NCBI GenBank assembly: GCA_963846005.1
Contig: CAWJUH010000001.1
Span: 558,001 to 622,000 of the forward strand
Origin: CAVSUR01 sp963846005
GTDB taxonomy: Bacteria > Actinomycetota > Actinomycetes > Streptosporangiales > Streptosporangiaceae
Reading direction: 5' to 3'
DNA length: 64,000 nucleotides
Below, piece by piece: positions 53,277-62,777 of the stretch. Under the pieces are notes generated by a model. That model searched no databases. It was not told the origin of the DNA and was given only the letters and a program-made list of their open reading frames with translations. The position numbers and the translations under genes were made by a program. The number at the start of each line of letters is the position of its first letter. Positions within the stretch are counted from its first letter, which is position 1.

Positions 53277-53756
53277 TCAGGCGGTTCCGGCTGACCACTC
53301 GATGGTCGGCGGCCGCCCGGCGGAGCAGGTCGGGTTGCCCTTGGGGTCGGTCAGGCCCAGCCGGCCGACGAGCAGCCCGGTGCTGGCCGCCTCGCCGAGT
53401 ACCGCCGGCGGCACGCCGTCGAGCCACAGCTTGGCCCGGCGGAAGAGCCTGGCGGCACCGGAGTCGTCGACGGTGACCCAGTTCAGGTAGATGAAGCGGC
53501 CGCCGGGCGGCCCCTGGATGTAGGGGCCCGTCACGTCCGCGGCCGCGCTACCCGGATCCGGTTCCGCGCTGCCGCTGAGCTGGCACTCGAATGTCCAGGT
53601 CGCGGACGGCGCGTCGCCAGGGGTCAGGCCGAGCAGCTCGTCGCGCTTGCCGCGGCGCTGGACTCCGACGTGAATGTCGCGGTAGCCCTCCGGGACGTCG
53701 GGACTCGGGCCGCACGACCGGCCCGGCAGGTCACTGCCCTCGATCCGTATGCGCAC
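53277..53756 (-). CDS. DUF5990 family protein
   Basis: 159 residues. MRIRIEGSDLPGRSCGPSPD, IHVGVQRRGKRDELLGLTPGDAPSATW, TGPYIQGPPGGRFIYLNWVTV and LFRRAKLWLDGVPP reproduce the whole actinobacterial DUF5990 pattern. Function unknown; the sequence suggests a beta-rich cytosolic protein. It is first of a two-gene unit with the zinc-ribbon-like mini-protein. Confidence 0.88.
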   Translation of the reverse strand: MRIRIEGSDLPGRSCGPSPDVPEGYRDIHVGVQRRGKRDELLGLTPGDAPSATWTFECQLSGSAEPDPGSAAADVTGPYIQGPPGGRFIYLNWVTVDDSGAARLFRRAKLWLDGVPPAVLGEAASTGLLVGRLGLTDPKGNPTCSAGRPPTIEWSAGTA

Positions 53757-53918
53757 TTAGCGAGTATCCCCCGTCGTGCGACGGCGCCGGGCGCGCGGGC
53801 CGGCGACAGGGCGGCCAGCAGGGCGGTGACCCGCTGCCAGGTGAGGCCGGCGGCGGGAGCGTCGTCAGAGGCTGGTACTAGCGTGTGCTCACACGAGAGT
53901 TCCGGGAGGCGGACGGCA

Positions 53919-54500
53919 ATGACCTCAGACCAGGCGGGCGGCACGCAAGCCGGCCCCGCCGCCGCGGAATCCGGGCCAGCGGCCGGCACTGAGACCGGCG
54001 GCGAGCCGGGCGAGCGGGCCGACCTGCTGGCCATGCTGGCCAAGCAGCGGCACTTCCTGCGCTTCCCGGCGCGCGGGCTGACCGACGAGCAGGCGGCCGC
54101 GCGGACGACGGTGAGCGAGCTCTGCATCGGCGGGCTGATCAAGCATGTCGCGGCGGTCGAGCGGAACTGGTGCCGGTTCATCGTCAGCGGGCCGGCCGCC
54201 ATGAGCGGCGGCGACACCGACTACGAGGACTGGGCGAACGGGTTCCGGATGGTGCCGGGCGAGACGCTGACCGGGCTGCTGGCCGACTACGCAGCCGCGG
54301 CGGCCGAGACCGACGAGCTGCTGCGCAGCCTGCCCAGCCTGGATGCCCGGCAGCCGCTGCCCGAGGCGCCGTGGTATCCGCCGGGCGAGTCCTGGTCGGC
54401 GCGCCGGGTGTTCCTGCACGTCATCGCCGAGACCGCGCAGCACTCCGGGCACGCGGACATCCTGCGGGAGGCCATCGACGGCGCCAAGTCGATGGGCTGA
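53919..54500 (+). CDS. DinB-family protein (DUF664-like)
   Basis: 193 residues; ATG after GGGAGGCGGA. After a 30-residue Ala/Gly leader comes ERADLLAMLAKQRHFLRFPARGLTDEQ, SELCIGGLIKHVAAVERNW, GFRMVPGETLTGLLADY and VFLHVIAETAQHSGHADILRE. The three metal-binding His positions (IKHV, and HVIAETAQHSGHAD) are intact. Family members are metal-dependent four-helix bundles, some using mycothiol or bacillithiol. Substrate unknown. Confidence 0.88.
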   Translation: MTSDQAGGTQAGPAAAESGPAAGTETGGEPGERADLLAMLAKQRHFLRFPARGLTDEQAAARTTVSELCIGGLIKHVAAVERNWCRFIVSGPAAMSGGDTDYEDWANGFRMVPGETLTGLLADYAAAAAETDELLRSLPSLDARQPLPEAPWYPPGESWSARRVFLHVIAETAQHSGHADILREAIDGAKSMG

Positions 54501-54618
54501 CCGGGACGCCGCCGGGCACGGGCCGCGGGCCCGGTTTGCCCGCGGGGGCGCCGGGCAGTGGGTGATCCCGGGCCCGCACCGAGCGGGCCCGCCGTCCTCT
54601 GCGACCGGGAGGCATGCC

Positions 54619-55275
54619 GTGAGCCACGACCTGCCAGAGCGCGACCCGCGCTCGCGGCTGGAGGACGAGGGGATCCCCGACCTGCAGGCAGGTACCCCCG
54701 GGCAGCGATGGGCCGTGGACCCGGAGGAGATGCCGGTCCCCGGTGATGAGCCTGCCGCGATCGACGACTTCGGCACGACCGCCGACGAGCAGCGCGACGG
54801 CGAGCCGCTGGACGAGCGGCTGAACCGGGAGGAACCGGAGCAGCAGCCCATCCTGGACGCCGGCCGCGGAGCCGCCGTGACCGCCGACGCGGCCGCAGGC
54901 GACTACATCGCCGGCGCACCCGGGCGCAGCGCCGCGGGGACGGCAGGGCCGCTGAGCGAGAGCGCCGAGGACGTGGCGGCCACGAGCGTGGCCGGGATGG
55001 ACGACACCACGCCTGACGGCGGCCTCGGCCCCGGCTCGGACCTGAACACCGAGCGCGAGAGCAGCCCGGGGACCGATCAGGAATGGCCGGGGCAGCCGGA
55101 AGCCCCGACCGGCCAGATCTGGGACGACGCCGACGACCGGCCCGCCGGGCGGCTGGTCGCCCCGGACGAGGGCGCGCACGAGGACGCCGAAGCGGACGAG
55201 GTTGCCCGCGAAGCCGGGCCGGACGCGGGCGGGTACTCCGCCGAGGAGTCCGCCATGCGCGTCGAGCCGGAGTAG
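54619..55275 (+). CDS. DUF5709 family protein
   Basis: 218 residues from GTG after CGGGAGGCATGCC. Very acidic: DERLNREEPEQQP, DDADDRPAGRLVAPDEGAHEDAEADEVA, ending EESAMRVEPE. PERDPRSRLEDEGIPDLQ at the start and AGRLVAPDEGAHED near the end are DUF5709 landmarks. Probably disordered; function unknown. It lies upstream of valS without evident coupling. Confidence 0.85.
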   Translation: MSHDLPERDPRSRLEDEGIPDLQAGTPGQRWAVDPEEMPVPGDEPAAIDDFGTTADEQRDGEPLDERLNREEPEQQPILDAGRGAAVTADAAAGDYIAGAPGRSAAGTAGPLSESAEDVAATSVAGMDDTTPDGGLGPGSDLNTERESSPGTDQEWPGQPEAPTGQIWDDADDRPAGRLVAPDEGAHEDAEADEVAREAGPDAGGYSAEESAMRVEPE

Positions 55276-55444
55276 AGCCGAACCGGAGCGGCCCGCCGGC
55301 CAGTTCCGCCGTGGTGCGGGATGCGCGCTACCCGACCTGCGGCCGGGTACCGGGCTCGGCCGGATGCCGAGCACGGCCGGGCGGCGGGCGCCGCGGGCCG
55401 GATATGCCGTCGCCGCCGCGCGCCGGGCGCGCTACCATTCCGGC

Positions 55445-58103
55445 ATGACCGGTCACTCCGAGATCAGCAAGACCACGGCGGGCGCGGTGCCGGCCAAGCC
55501 CAGCCTCGACGGGCTCGAGGACAAGTGGGCCCGGCAGTGGGACCTCGCCGGGGTAGTACAAGTGTGACCGGACCCGCCCTCGCGCGGACATCTACTCGAT
55601 CGACACTCCCCCGCTGACCGCCAGCGGATCGGTCCATCTCGGGCACGTCTTCTCCTTCACCCAGACCGACATCGTCGCGCGCTTCCAGCGGATGCGCGGC
55701 AAGGAGGTCTTCTACCCGGTCGGCTGGGACGACAACGGGCTGCCGACCGAACGCCGGGTGCAGAACTACTTCGGCGTGACCTGCGATCCCTCGCTGCCCT
55801 ATGAGCCGGGCCTGGTGCTGCCGGCCGTCGGCGCCGTCGATGCGGGCCTGTCCCGGCCCGCCGCGGCGCCGCCCGCGCAGCGGCGGCCGGTGTCGCGGCG
55901 CAACTTCACCGAGCTGTGCCATCAGCTCACCGAAATCGACGAGCGGGCCTACGAGGCGGCCTGGCGGCGGATCGGCCTGTCGGTGGACTGGTCGCTGAGC
56001 TACCGGACGATCGACGACCGGTCGGCGGCGGTGTCCCAGCGGGGCTTCCTGCGCAACCTGGCCCGCGGCGAGGCGTACGCGGCGGCCGGGCCGGTGCTGT
56101 GGGATGTCACGTTCGGCACCGCGGTCGCCCAGGCCGAGGTCGAGGACCGGCAGGTGCCGGGCACCTACTGGCGGCTGGCCTTCACCCCGGCCGGTCCGGG
56201 CCCGGCCCGCGAGCTGGTCATCGCCACCACCCGCCCCGAGCTGCTGCCCGCCTGCGTGGCGCTGGTGGCGCATCCCGACGACGAGCGGTACGCGGGCCTG
56301 ATCGGCACGACCGCGCTCACCCCGGTGTTCGGCGCGGCGGTGCCGGTGCTGGCGCACCGGCTGGCCGAGCCGGGCAAGGGCACCGGCCTGGCCATGGTGT
56401 GCACGTTCGGCGACGTCACCGACGTGACCTGGTGGCGGGACCTGCAGCTGGACACCAGGCCGGTGATCGGCCCGGACGGCCGCCTGGCCGCGGATCCGCC
56501 GCCCGGGCTCACCGCGCCGGGGGCAGCGGCCGCCTACGCGCGGCTCGCCGGGCGGCCGGTCAAGGCGGCCCGGCAGCAGATGATCGGCCTGCTGGACGCG
56601 GCCGGCGCGCTGCGCGGCGACCCCGAGCCGGTCCGCCACCCGGTCAAGTTCTACGAGAAGGGCGACGCGCCGCTGGAGATCCTCACCACCCGGCAGTGGT
56701 ACCTGCGCAACGGCGCCCGGGACCCGCAGCTGCGCGCGGCGATGCTGGCCGCCGGGCGGGAGCTGGACTGGCACCCGGCGCACATGCGGGCCCGGTACGA
56801 GAACTGGGCGGACGGGCTGACCGGCGACTGGCTGGTCAGCCGCCAGCGCTACTTCGGCGTGCCGATCCCGGTGTGGTACCCGCTGGACGCCGCCGGGCGG
56901 CCGCGCTACGACCAGCCGCTGCTGCCCGCGGCGGAGAGCCTGCCGGCCGACCCGGCGGCGGCCGCGCCGCCGGGCTACGATCCGGCCCAGCGCGGCCAGC
57001 CGGGCGGGTTCATCGCCGACCCGGACGTCATGGACACCTGGGCGACCTCGTCGCTGACCCCGCAGATCGCGGCCGGGTGGGGCTCGGCCGCAGACGTCAG
57101 CGACCGGGTGTTCCCGATGGACCTGCGCCCGCAGGCGCACGAGATCATCAGGACCTGGCTGTTCTACACGGTGCTGCGCTCGCACCTGGAGACCGGCCGG
57201 CTGCCCTGGCGGCATGCGGCCATCTCCGGGTGGATCCTCGACCCCGACCGCAAGAAGATGTCCAAATCGGCCGGCAACGTGGTCACGCCGATGAGCCTGC
57301 TGCGCGACTACGGCTCGGACGCCGTGCGGTACTGGGCAGGCAGCGCCCGGCTGGGCGTGGACACCACGTTCGGCCAGGCCCAGCTCAAGATCGGCCGGCG
57401 GCTCGCGGTCAAGATCCTGAACGCGAGCCGGTTCGTGCTCGGCATCATCCCGCCGGACGGCCCGGCCGGCCGCGGCCTGGCGGTGACCGAGCCGCTGGAC
57501 CGGGCGCTGCTGCACCGGCTGGCCGCGGTGGTGACGCAGTGCACGGCCGCGCTGGAAGCCTACGACCACGCCCGCGCGCTGGAGCTGGCCGAGCAGTTCT
57601 TCTGGCAGTTCTGCGACGACTACCTGGAGCTGGTCAAGGCCCGCGCCTACGGCGAGCGCGGCCCGGCGGCCGCCGCGTCGGCCCTCGGCACGCTGCGGCT
57701 GGCCCTGTCGGCGGTGCTGCGGCTGTTCGCGCCGTTCCTGCCGTTCGTCACCGAGGAGGTCTGGTCCTGGCCGCCCGCCGGCGCGGCCGCCCCGGCAGGC
57801 TCGGTGCACCGGGCGACGTGGCCCGGCCCGGCGGCGCTGCTGGCCGCGGCCGGCCAGGGCGGCGAGCCGCCGGGGCGGCTGGAGGCCGCGGCGGAGGTGA
57901 TCAGCGCGATCAGGAAGGCCAAGTCGGAGGCCAGGTTGCCCATGAAAGCCCCGGTCAGCAAACTCACGATCACCGGCTCACCGGGCCGGCTGGCGGCGCT
58001 GGCCGCGGTGCAGGCCGATGTGCAGGCGGCCGGCCGGGTGGGCCAGGTCCTGCTGGTGCCCGGCGACGGCGCGGACGAGCTGGCGGTGCAGGTCGCGCTC
58101 TGA
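55445..58103 (+). CDS. valS: Valyl-tRNA synthetase, one frameshift near 55555
   Basis: About 885 residues after removal of one base near 55555 (GGGTAGTACAAG, where GGGTGTACAAG gives GVYK). The first 38 codons (MTGHSEISKTT...DLAG) then join DRTRPRADIYSIDTPPLTASGSVHLGHVFSFTQTD with the HIGH-type HLGH, followed by GWDDNGLPTERRVQNYFGV. KKMSKS lies in DPDRKKMSKSAGNVVTP. The CP1 editing domain (ATTRPELLPACVALVAHPDD) and anticodon-binding region are intact. It charges tRNA-Val. If the break is real the cell must have another valS, as this is essential. Confidence 0.88.
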
Positions 58104-58135
58104 GCGGGCCCGCGCCGCCGGGTAGTCTCACGAGC

Positions 58136-58567
58136 ATGGACGATGAGCGGAAGGTGCAGCTTTCCGAGGACGAATGGCGGCAGCGGCTGGCCCCGGAGGA
58201 GTACCGGGTGCTGCGCCAGGCCGGGACCGAGGCCCCGTTCCGTGGCGAGTACACCGACACCAAGACCGAGGGCGTGTACCGGTGCCGGGCCTGCGGCGCC
58301 GAGCTGTTCCGCTCGGACGCGAAGTTCGACTCGCACTGCGGCTGGCCGAGCTTCTACCAGCCGACCGAGAACGACGCGGTGATCCTGCTGGAGGACCGGT
58401 CGCTCGGCAGCATGCGGACCGAGGTCCGGTGCGCGCGCTGCGGCTCGCACCTCGGGCACGTGTTCGAGGGCGAGGGCTATCAGGTGCCCACCGACCAGCG
58501 CTGGTGCATCAACTCGGTGTCACTGACGCTGGAAGCCGGCCAAGGACGCGCAGGCCGCACCCGGTGA
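58136..58567 (+). CDS. msrB: Peptide-methionine (R)-S-oxide reductase
   Basis: 143 residues from ATG 58136. Zinc-binding CRAC and CARC pairs, FDSHCGWPSFY, RCGSHLGHVFEGEG and the catalytic Cys in RWCINSVSL identify MsrB. It reduces methionine-R-sulfoxide in damaged proteins, using thioredoxin. The C-terminal Gly/Arg tail is short. It follows valS after 32 bp and may share its transcript. Confidence 0.95.
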   Translation: MDDERKVQLSEDEWRQRLAPEEYRVLRQAGTEAPFRGEYTDTKTEGVYRCRACGAELFRSDAKFDSHCGWPSFYQPTENDAVILLEDRSLGSMRTEVRCARCGSHLGHVFEGEGYQVPTDQRWCINSVSLTLEAGQGRAGRTR

Positions 58568-58623
58568 CGGCGGCGAGGCCGCGGCGGCCGGCTCCGGCCA
58601 GCCGGCCTAGGCGCGGTGGCGGC

Positions 58624-59040
58624 GTGAGCACCGCGGCGCCCGGCGGCCCGGCCCGGCTGCGGCTGATCAGGCCGGCCGAGCTGTCCGGCGACACCGCGCA
58701 GACCTCCGGCATGGCCCGGGCCGCGGCGATCTCGGGCCCCCAGGTGGGCGCCCGGTCGCTGTTCATGGGCCGGACCGTGCTGCCGCCCGGGGTGTCGTCC
58801 GGCGACCATCATCACGGCGAGTCCGAGACCGGCATCTTCGTGGTGGCCGGGCAGCCCGCGTTCGTGTTCCGCGACCCGGCCACCGGCGAGGTCACCCGGC
58901 TGGAAGCCGAGCCGGGCGACTTCGTCTGGGTGCCGCCGCACGTGCCGCACCGGGAGGAGAACCCCGCCGGCGAGGCCGCGGTCATCGTGGTGGCCCGGTC
59001 CACCGAGGAAGCGATCGTGGTCAACGTCGGCGGGCTCTGA
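58624..59040 (+). CDS. Cupin-fold protein
   Basis: 138 residues from GTG 58624 (an earlier in-frame GTG at 58564 adds an Arg/Pro stretch). Cupin motif 1 reads GDHHHGESETGIFVVAG, with three His and a Glu as metal ligands; motif 2 is PGDFVWVPPHVPHREEN. The small size fits a single-domain enzyme or ligand-binding cupin. ARLRLIRPAELSGDTAQTSGM is shared with a common actinobacterial cupin subgroup of unknown substrate. Confidence 0.85.
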   Translation: MSTAAPGGPARLRLIRPAELSGDTAQTSGMARAAAISGPQVGARSLFMGRTVLPPGVSSGDHHHGESETGIFVVAGQPAFVFRDPATGEVTRLEAEPGDFVWVPPHVPHREENPAGEAAVIVVARSTEEAIVVNVGGL

Positions 59041-59101
59041 CCTGCTGCCGCCCGGGAACCGTACATCTGTAGCGCGGGCCGGCGACCGGGATCAGGCCTT
59101 C

Positions 59102-61459
59102 CTACTCCCGCGCCAGCATTGCCTGGGCCTCGCGCTCGAGGTCCACGTAGGGGTCGCCGCTGACGTCGACCGCGACCCGGTTAATCGTGCCGCCGGTGAA
59201 CAGGTGCGGGTGATCACCGGGATAGTCGGCGGTTACTGGCTCGCCGCTGTCCCGGCCGATGCACAGGCCCTCGCCGGCCAGGCTGAACAGCCCGGGCTGG
59301 GTCTTGATGCGACCTTCGCCGACCTTCTTGTCCCCGTGATACAGGGACAGGATCCCGGTGGCGACGTGGGGAGGGTCCTCCCCGTCCTTGTCGAACGAGG
59401 CCGACAGGAGGAGGTTCTCGCCGGTGGGCAGGTCCTGTGTTCCGTCGACCTTCTGCTCGATCAGGCCGACGACATTGTTGACATAGTGCAGCCGGTTGTC
59501 CTTCACGTACAGGGCGTGGCCGCCGAACCGCGAGCCGTGGGCGAACAGTACGCCCTGCGCGCCGGGAGCCGGGATGTCCACGAGCGCACCGATCGTGAAC
59601 GAGCGGTTGCGGATGTTCACCGCCTGCGTCTCGGGCACCTCGGCGGTAGCGGGGAAGTAGATGTACCGGTCGCGCGGCGGAGATAGCTGCGGGCGGGGCG
59701 TGATCATGATCTCCAGCGCGGACCGGTCGTCGAGCGGGAAGGCCCCGTTTTCCCCGGCCTCGGCGTACCACAGGCTGATCAGCTCGCGGAGCTTGTCCGG
59801 GTGCTCATCGGCCAGGTCATGCAGTTCGGAGCGGTCGGTATCGGTGTGGTACAGCTCCCAGGTGTCGTCGTTGAAGTTGCTCCAGCCGCTGAGCGTGGGA
59901 TGGGTGGTGACGGCCTTCCAGCCGTCGTGCCAGATGCCGCGTGAGCCGAGCATCGAGTAGAACTGCGTCCTGCGGGCAGACGGCGCGGACGGGTCGTCCA
60001 CGCTGTAGCGCATGCTCACCCCGTCGAAGCGGCTCTGCACATGACCCTTGATCGTGGCCGGGGGGTCGACGCCCAGGGCCTCCAGGATCGTCGGCACAAT
60101 GTCGATCGCGTGGTGGTACTGGTGCCGCAGCTCACCCTGGCCGGCCGTGGCCGAGGGCCAGGAGATGACGCACGGGTCCGCGGTGCCGCCGTTGAACTCA
60201 TACCGCTTCCACATTTTGAACGGCGTGTTGAACGCCATCGCCCAGCCGTTCGGATAGTGGTTGTAGGTCTTGGTGCCGCCCAGCTCGTCCAGCATCGCCA
60301 GGTTCGACTTCATGTCATCGGGGATGCCGTTGGCGAACTTCATCTCGTTGACCGACCCGTCGGGGCCGCCCTCACCGCTGGCGCCGTTGTCCGACACCAC
60401 GATGACCATGGTGTTCTCCCGCTGTCCGGACTCCTCCAGGTAGTCGAGCAGCCGGCCGATGTGGTGATCGGCGTGCGCCAGGAACCCGGCGTACACCTCG
60501 GCCATCCGGGCGAACAGCCGCTTCTCGTCGGCATCCAGCGAGTCCCACGGCCGGGTGACGTCCAGCGGCGGGAACGGCTGGCCAGCGGGCCCCGTGCGGG
60601 TCTCGGGCGTGCCGAGCGGATTGACCGGCGGCAGCCCGGTGTCCTCCGGGACAATCCCCAGCTGCTTCTGCCGGGCCAGTGTCTGCTCGCGCATCGCCTC
60701 GTAGCCCTGGTCGAACTGCCCCTTGAACTTACTGATCCACTCCTTCGGGACATGATGCGGCGCGTGCGCGGCGCCGGGGGCGTAGTAGAGGAAGAACGGC
60801 TTGTCCGGCGCGATCACCTTCGCATCCTTGATGAACTCCAGCGCCTTGTCGGTGAGGTCCGCGGTGAGGTGGTAGCCCTCCTCCGGCGACTTGGGCTGAT
60901 CCACCGGGTGGTTGTCATGGACCAGGTCGGGATACCACTGGTTGGTCTCGGCGCCCAGGAACCCGTAGAACCGTTCGAAGCCCCGTCCGGAGGGCCAGTT
61001 CCGCCGCGTCGAGGCCAGGTTCATCTCGACGGTCGGGCACAGGTGCCACTTGCCCACCATGTAGGTGTTCCAGCCCAGCTCGCCGAGGATTTCCGGGAGC
61101 ATGCCGTTCTCCGGCGGGATGGTTCCGCTGGCGTTCGGGAACCCGACTGCGGCCTCGGTGATGCACGCCATCGAGTTGCGGGTGTGATTCCGGCCGGTCA
61201 GCAGGCATGAGCGCGTCGGCGAGCACAGCGCGGTGGTGTGCCACTGCGTATAGCGGATGCCGTCTGCGGCGATGCGGTCAATGTTCGGCGTCTCAATCGG
61301 GCCGCCGTAGCACGACATGGCAGAAAAGCCCACGTCATCCAGCACGATGTACACCACGTTCGGTGCGCCATCGGGTGCTGCTGGCGGCTCGAACGGCTTC
61401 CAGTCCGGGACCGAGTCCCTGATGTCGACGTTGATCGTCCCCGTAAACGGCTTGGACAT
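59102..61459 (-). CDS. Type I (formylglycine-dependent) arylsulfatase
   Basis: 785 residues. Metal ligands: VYIVLDDVGFSAMSCYGG; the formylglycine signature is CSPTRSCLLTGRN, in which the first Cys must be converted by an FGE enzyme. GKWHL and VVSDNGASGEGG supply further active-site residues, and GWKAVTTHPTL follows. The last 180 residues form a lectin-like domain (TIGALVDIPAPGAQGVLFAHGSRFGG). No signal peptide, so it may act in the cytoplasm. It hydrolyses sulfate esters; the substrate is unknown. No FGE gene lies in the window. Confidence 0.93.
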   Translation of the reverse strand: MSKPFTGTINVDIRDSVPDWKPFEPPAAPDGAPNVVYIVLDDVGFSAMSCYGGPIETPNIDRIAADGIRYTQWHTTALCSPTRSCLLTGRNHTRNSMACITEAAVGFPNASGTIPPENGMLPEILGELGWNTYMVGKWHLCPTVEMNLASTRRNWPSGRGFERFYGFLGAETNQWYPDLVHDNHPVDQPKSPEEGYHLTADLTDKALEFIKDAKVIAPDKPFFLYYAPGAAHAPHHVPKEWISKFKGQFDQGYEAMREQTLARQKQLGIVPEDTGLPPVNPLGTPETRTGPAGQPFPPLDVTRPWDSLDADEKRLFARMAEVYAGFLAHADHHIGRLLDYLEESGQRENTMVIVVSDNGASGEGGPDGSVNEMKFANGIPDDMKSNLAMLDELGGTKTYNHYPNGWAMAFNTPFKMWKRYEFNGGTADPCVISWPSATAGQGELRHQYHHAIDIVPTILEALGVDPPATIKGHVQSRFDGVSMRYSVDDPSAPSARRTQFYSMLGSRGIWHDGWKAVTTHPTLSGWSNFNDDTWELYHTDTDRSELHDLADEHPDKLRELISLWYAEAGENGAFPLDDRSALEIMITPRPQLSPPRDRYIYFPATAEVPETQAVNIRNRSFTIGALVDIPAPGAQGVLFAHGSRFGGHALYVKDNRLHYVNNVVGLIEQKVDGTQDLPTGENLLLSASFDKDGEDPPHVATGILSLYHGDKKVGEGRIKTQPGLFSLAGEGLCIGRDSGEPVTADYPGDHPHLFTGGTINRVAVDVSGDPYVDLEREAQAMLARE

Positions 61460-61536
61460 TCGCGTTCCTTCCCTTGGGCACTGACGACTCGCGCAGGTCC
61501 AGCCGGTTTTCGTTCTGCCGGCGCACCGGCGGCGGG

Positions 61537-61821
61537 TCAGCTGCCGAGCAGCCTGGCCTTCGCGGCGGTGAATTCGTTATCGGTCAGGGCGCCCTGCTGA
61601 TGCAGGGCGCCGAGCTGGTTCAGCTGATCGAGCAGCGATGGCCCGGCGGCCGGGGCGGTAGCGGGCTGGCTGGGCTGCTGCTCGAGATTGTCGATCCGCT
61701 CGTTCTGCTCGTTCTCACCCTGCTCCTGTTGCGCCGAGCGCCGGGCCACGCTCTTGCCCGCCATATACGCGCCGCCGCCTACCACCGCTGCGCGCAGTAG
61801 CGGGCGTCGCCTCCTGAACAT
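61537..61821 (-). CDS. SHOCT-domain protein
   Basis: 94 residues. An Arg-rich start (MFRRRRPLLRAAVVGGGAYMAG) with a weak membrane segment, a Gln/Glu coil, and a C-terminal SHOCT motif (LLDQLNQLGALHQQGALTDNEFTAAKARLL). SHOCT is a two-helix protein-protein interaction module common in actinobacteria. Partner unknown. It belongs to a run of same-strand small genes next to the sulfatase. Confidence 0.88.
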   Translation of the reverse strand: MFRRRRPLLRAAVVGGGAYMAGKSVARRSAQQEQGENEQNERIDNLEQQPSQPATAPAAGPSLLDQLNQLGALHQQGALTDNEFTAAKARLLGS

Positions 61822-61859
61822 GGCTGCCTCCTCGGCTGACGTGTGATATCTGGGGTTCG

Positions 61860-62219
61860 CTATGCCCCTTCGGGCAGCGACAGGCCGAGGGCGATCATGA
61901 GCTCGGGTGCTGCCGCCACGACCCTGGGTCCGCCGACCTGCGGAGCGATGGCCTTCAGCACGCCCACCAGATCCTCGGCGGTGGCCCCGGAATCGAGCGC
62001 GTTGGCCACCTGCCAGAGGTAGGAGGCAGGAGGGGCGTCCAGGGCGATCAGGGCGGCAATCTTGACGAGCGCGAAGCTCCGCGCGTCCAGCCCGCTCTTC
62101 TGCTGCAGTTCCGCGCGCAGCTCCAGGCCTTCGAGCAGCAATTCCGGGTCGCCGAGGGCCAGGCTGCCCAGCGCATCCCTAGTGGCATCGTCCACATCGG
62201 TCTTGACCGGCATGCTCAT
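61860..62219 (-). CDS. Carboxymuconolactone-decarboxylase-like (AhpD fold) protein
   Basis: 119 residues; ATG after GGAAGGACCCGATC. LELRAELQQKSGLDARSFALVKIAALIALDAPPASYLWQV, then ALDSGATAEDLVGVLKAIAPQVGGPRVV, follows the CMD/AhpD all-helical fold. The CxxC of peroxidase-type AhpD is absent, so redox function is unlikely; decarboxylase or structural roles remain possible. Confidence 0.85.
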   Translation of the reverse strand: MSMPVKTDVDDATRDALGSLALGDPELLLEGLELRAELQQKSGLDARSFALVKIAALIALDAPPASYLWQVANALDSGATAEDLVGVLKAIAPQVGGPRVVAAAPELMIALGLSLPEGA

Positions 62220-62256
62220 GATCGGGTCCTTCCGTCAGTCGTCAGTCCGCTGCAGT

Positions 62257-62526
62257 TCAGTGAAGTCGCGATCCGCTGACCACTCTGCCGCGCGCAGCCG
62301 GCCGCGACGTCACCCGCAGCGGATGGTGCCGCTCGTCATCACGGCGGCGTCCTGACCGGAGGGCGGTGGCGAAGGCTGCGCGGGCGTGGACCGCCACCAG
62401 CAGCAGCACCAGGATCGGCAGCACGATCTTGAGATCGTTGATGAGCCGATCACCGGTCTGCGCCTTGACCAGGTACTTGGCCGAGAACAGCGGCAGCGTC
62501 GGGTTGATAGCGGGCAGGCTGTTCAC
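62257..62526 (-). CDS. Hypothetical single-pass membrane protein (possibly the 3' part of a longer gene)
   Basis: 89 residues from GTG 62526. SLPAINPTLPLFSAKYLVKAQTGDRLINDLKIV precedes one membrane helix (LPILVLLLVAVHARAAFAT) and a basic tail. The reading frame stays open upstream to 62665 with natural-looking sequence (SGIGQPGRYGG, GLVKQDLAARGFTL) but has no start codon there. The real start may therefore be the ATG at 62739, with an in-frame TAA at 62667-62665 interrupting it. Family unrecognised. Confidence 0.5.
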   Translation of the reverse strand: MNSLPAINPTLPLFSAKYLVKAQTGDRLINDLKIVLPILVLLLVAVHARAAFATALRSGRRRDDERHHPLRVTSRPAARGRVVSGSRLH

Positions 62527-62664
62527 GAGCGTGAATCCGCGCGCAGCCAGATCCTGCTTGACGAGCCCTGCCGGATGAGTATCGGCGCCGCCGTAACGGC
62601 CGGGCTGGCCAATACCCGATAGGGGCAGGCCAGCCGGGCGGCGCGCCGGGTTCTTCCTCAGCCG

Positions 62665-62739
62665 TTACCGACGGCGACGAGAAACGCGCCGGGCGGTGCG
62701 CCGGCTCGTGCGCCGGGCTACTCTGCGTGCTCCGAACAT
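62665..62739 (-). CDS. Arg-rich 24-residue peptide, in frame with the downstream membrane gene
   Basis: ATG 62739 has CGGAGG 7 bp upstream, a strong ribosome site. It encodes MFGARRVARRTSRRTARRV followed by SRRRR and TAA. The start (MFGARRVARRT) resembles the N-terminus of Arg-rich SHOCT-type proteins such as the one at 61821. The frame is the same as that of 62526-62257, so a single nonsense codon separates a good start from a good body. Confidence 0.45.
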   Translation of the reverse strand: MFGARRVARRTSRRTARRVSRRRR

Positions 62740-62777
62740 TTCAATGCCTCCGTTTCCTCATCGGGCCTGGGTAGGGG

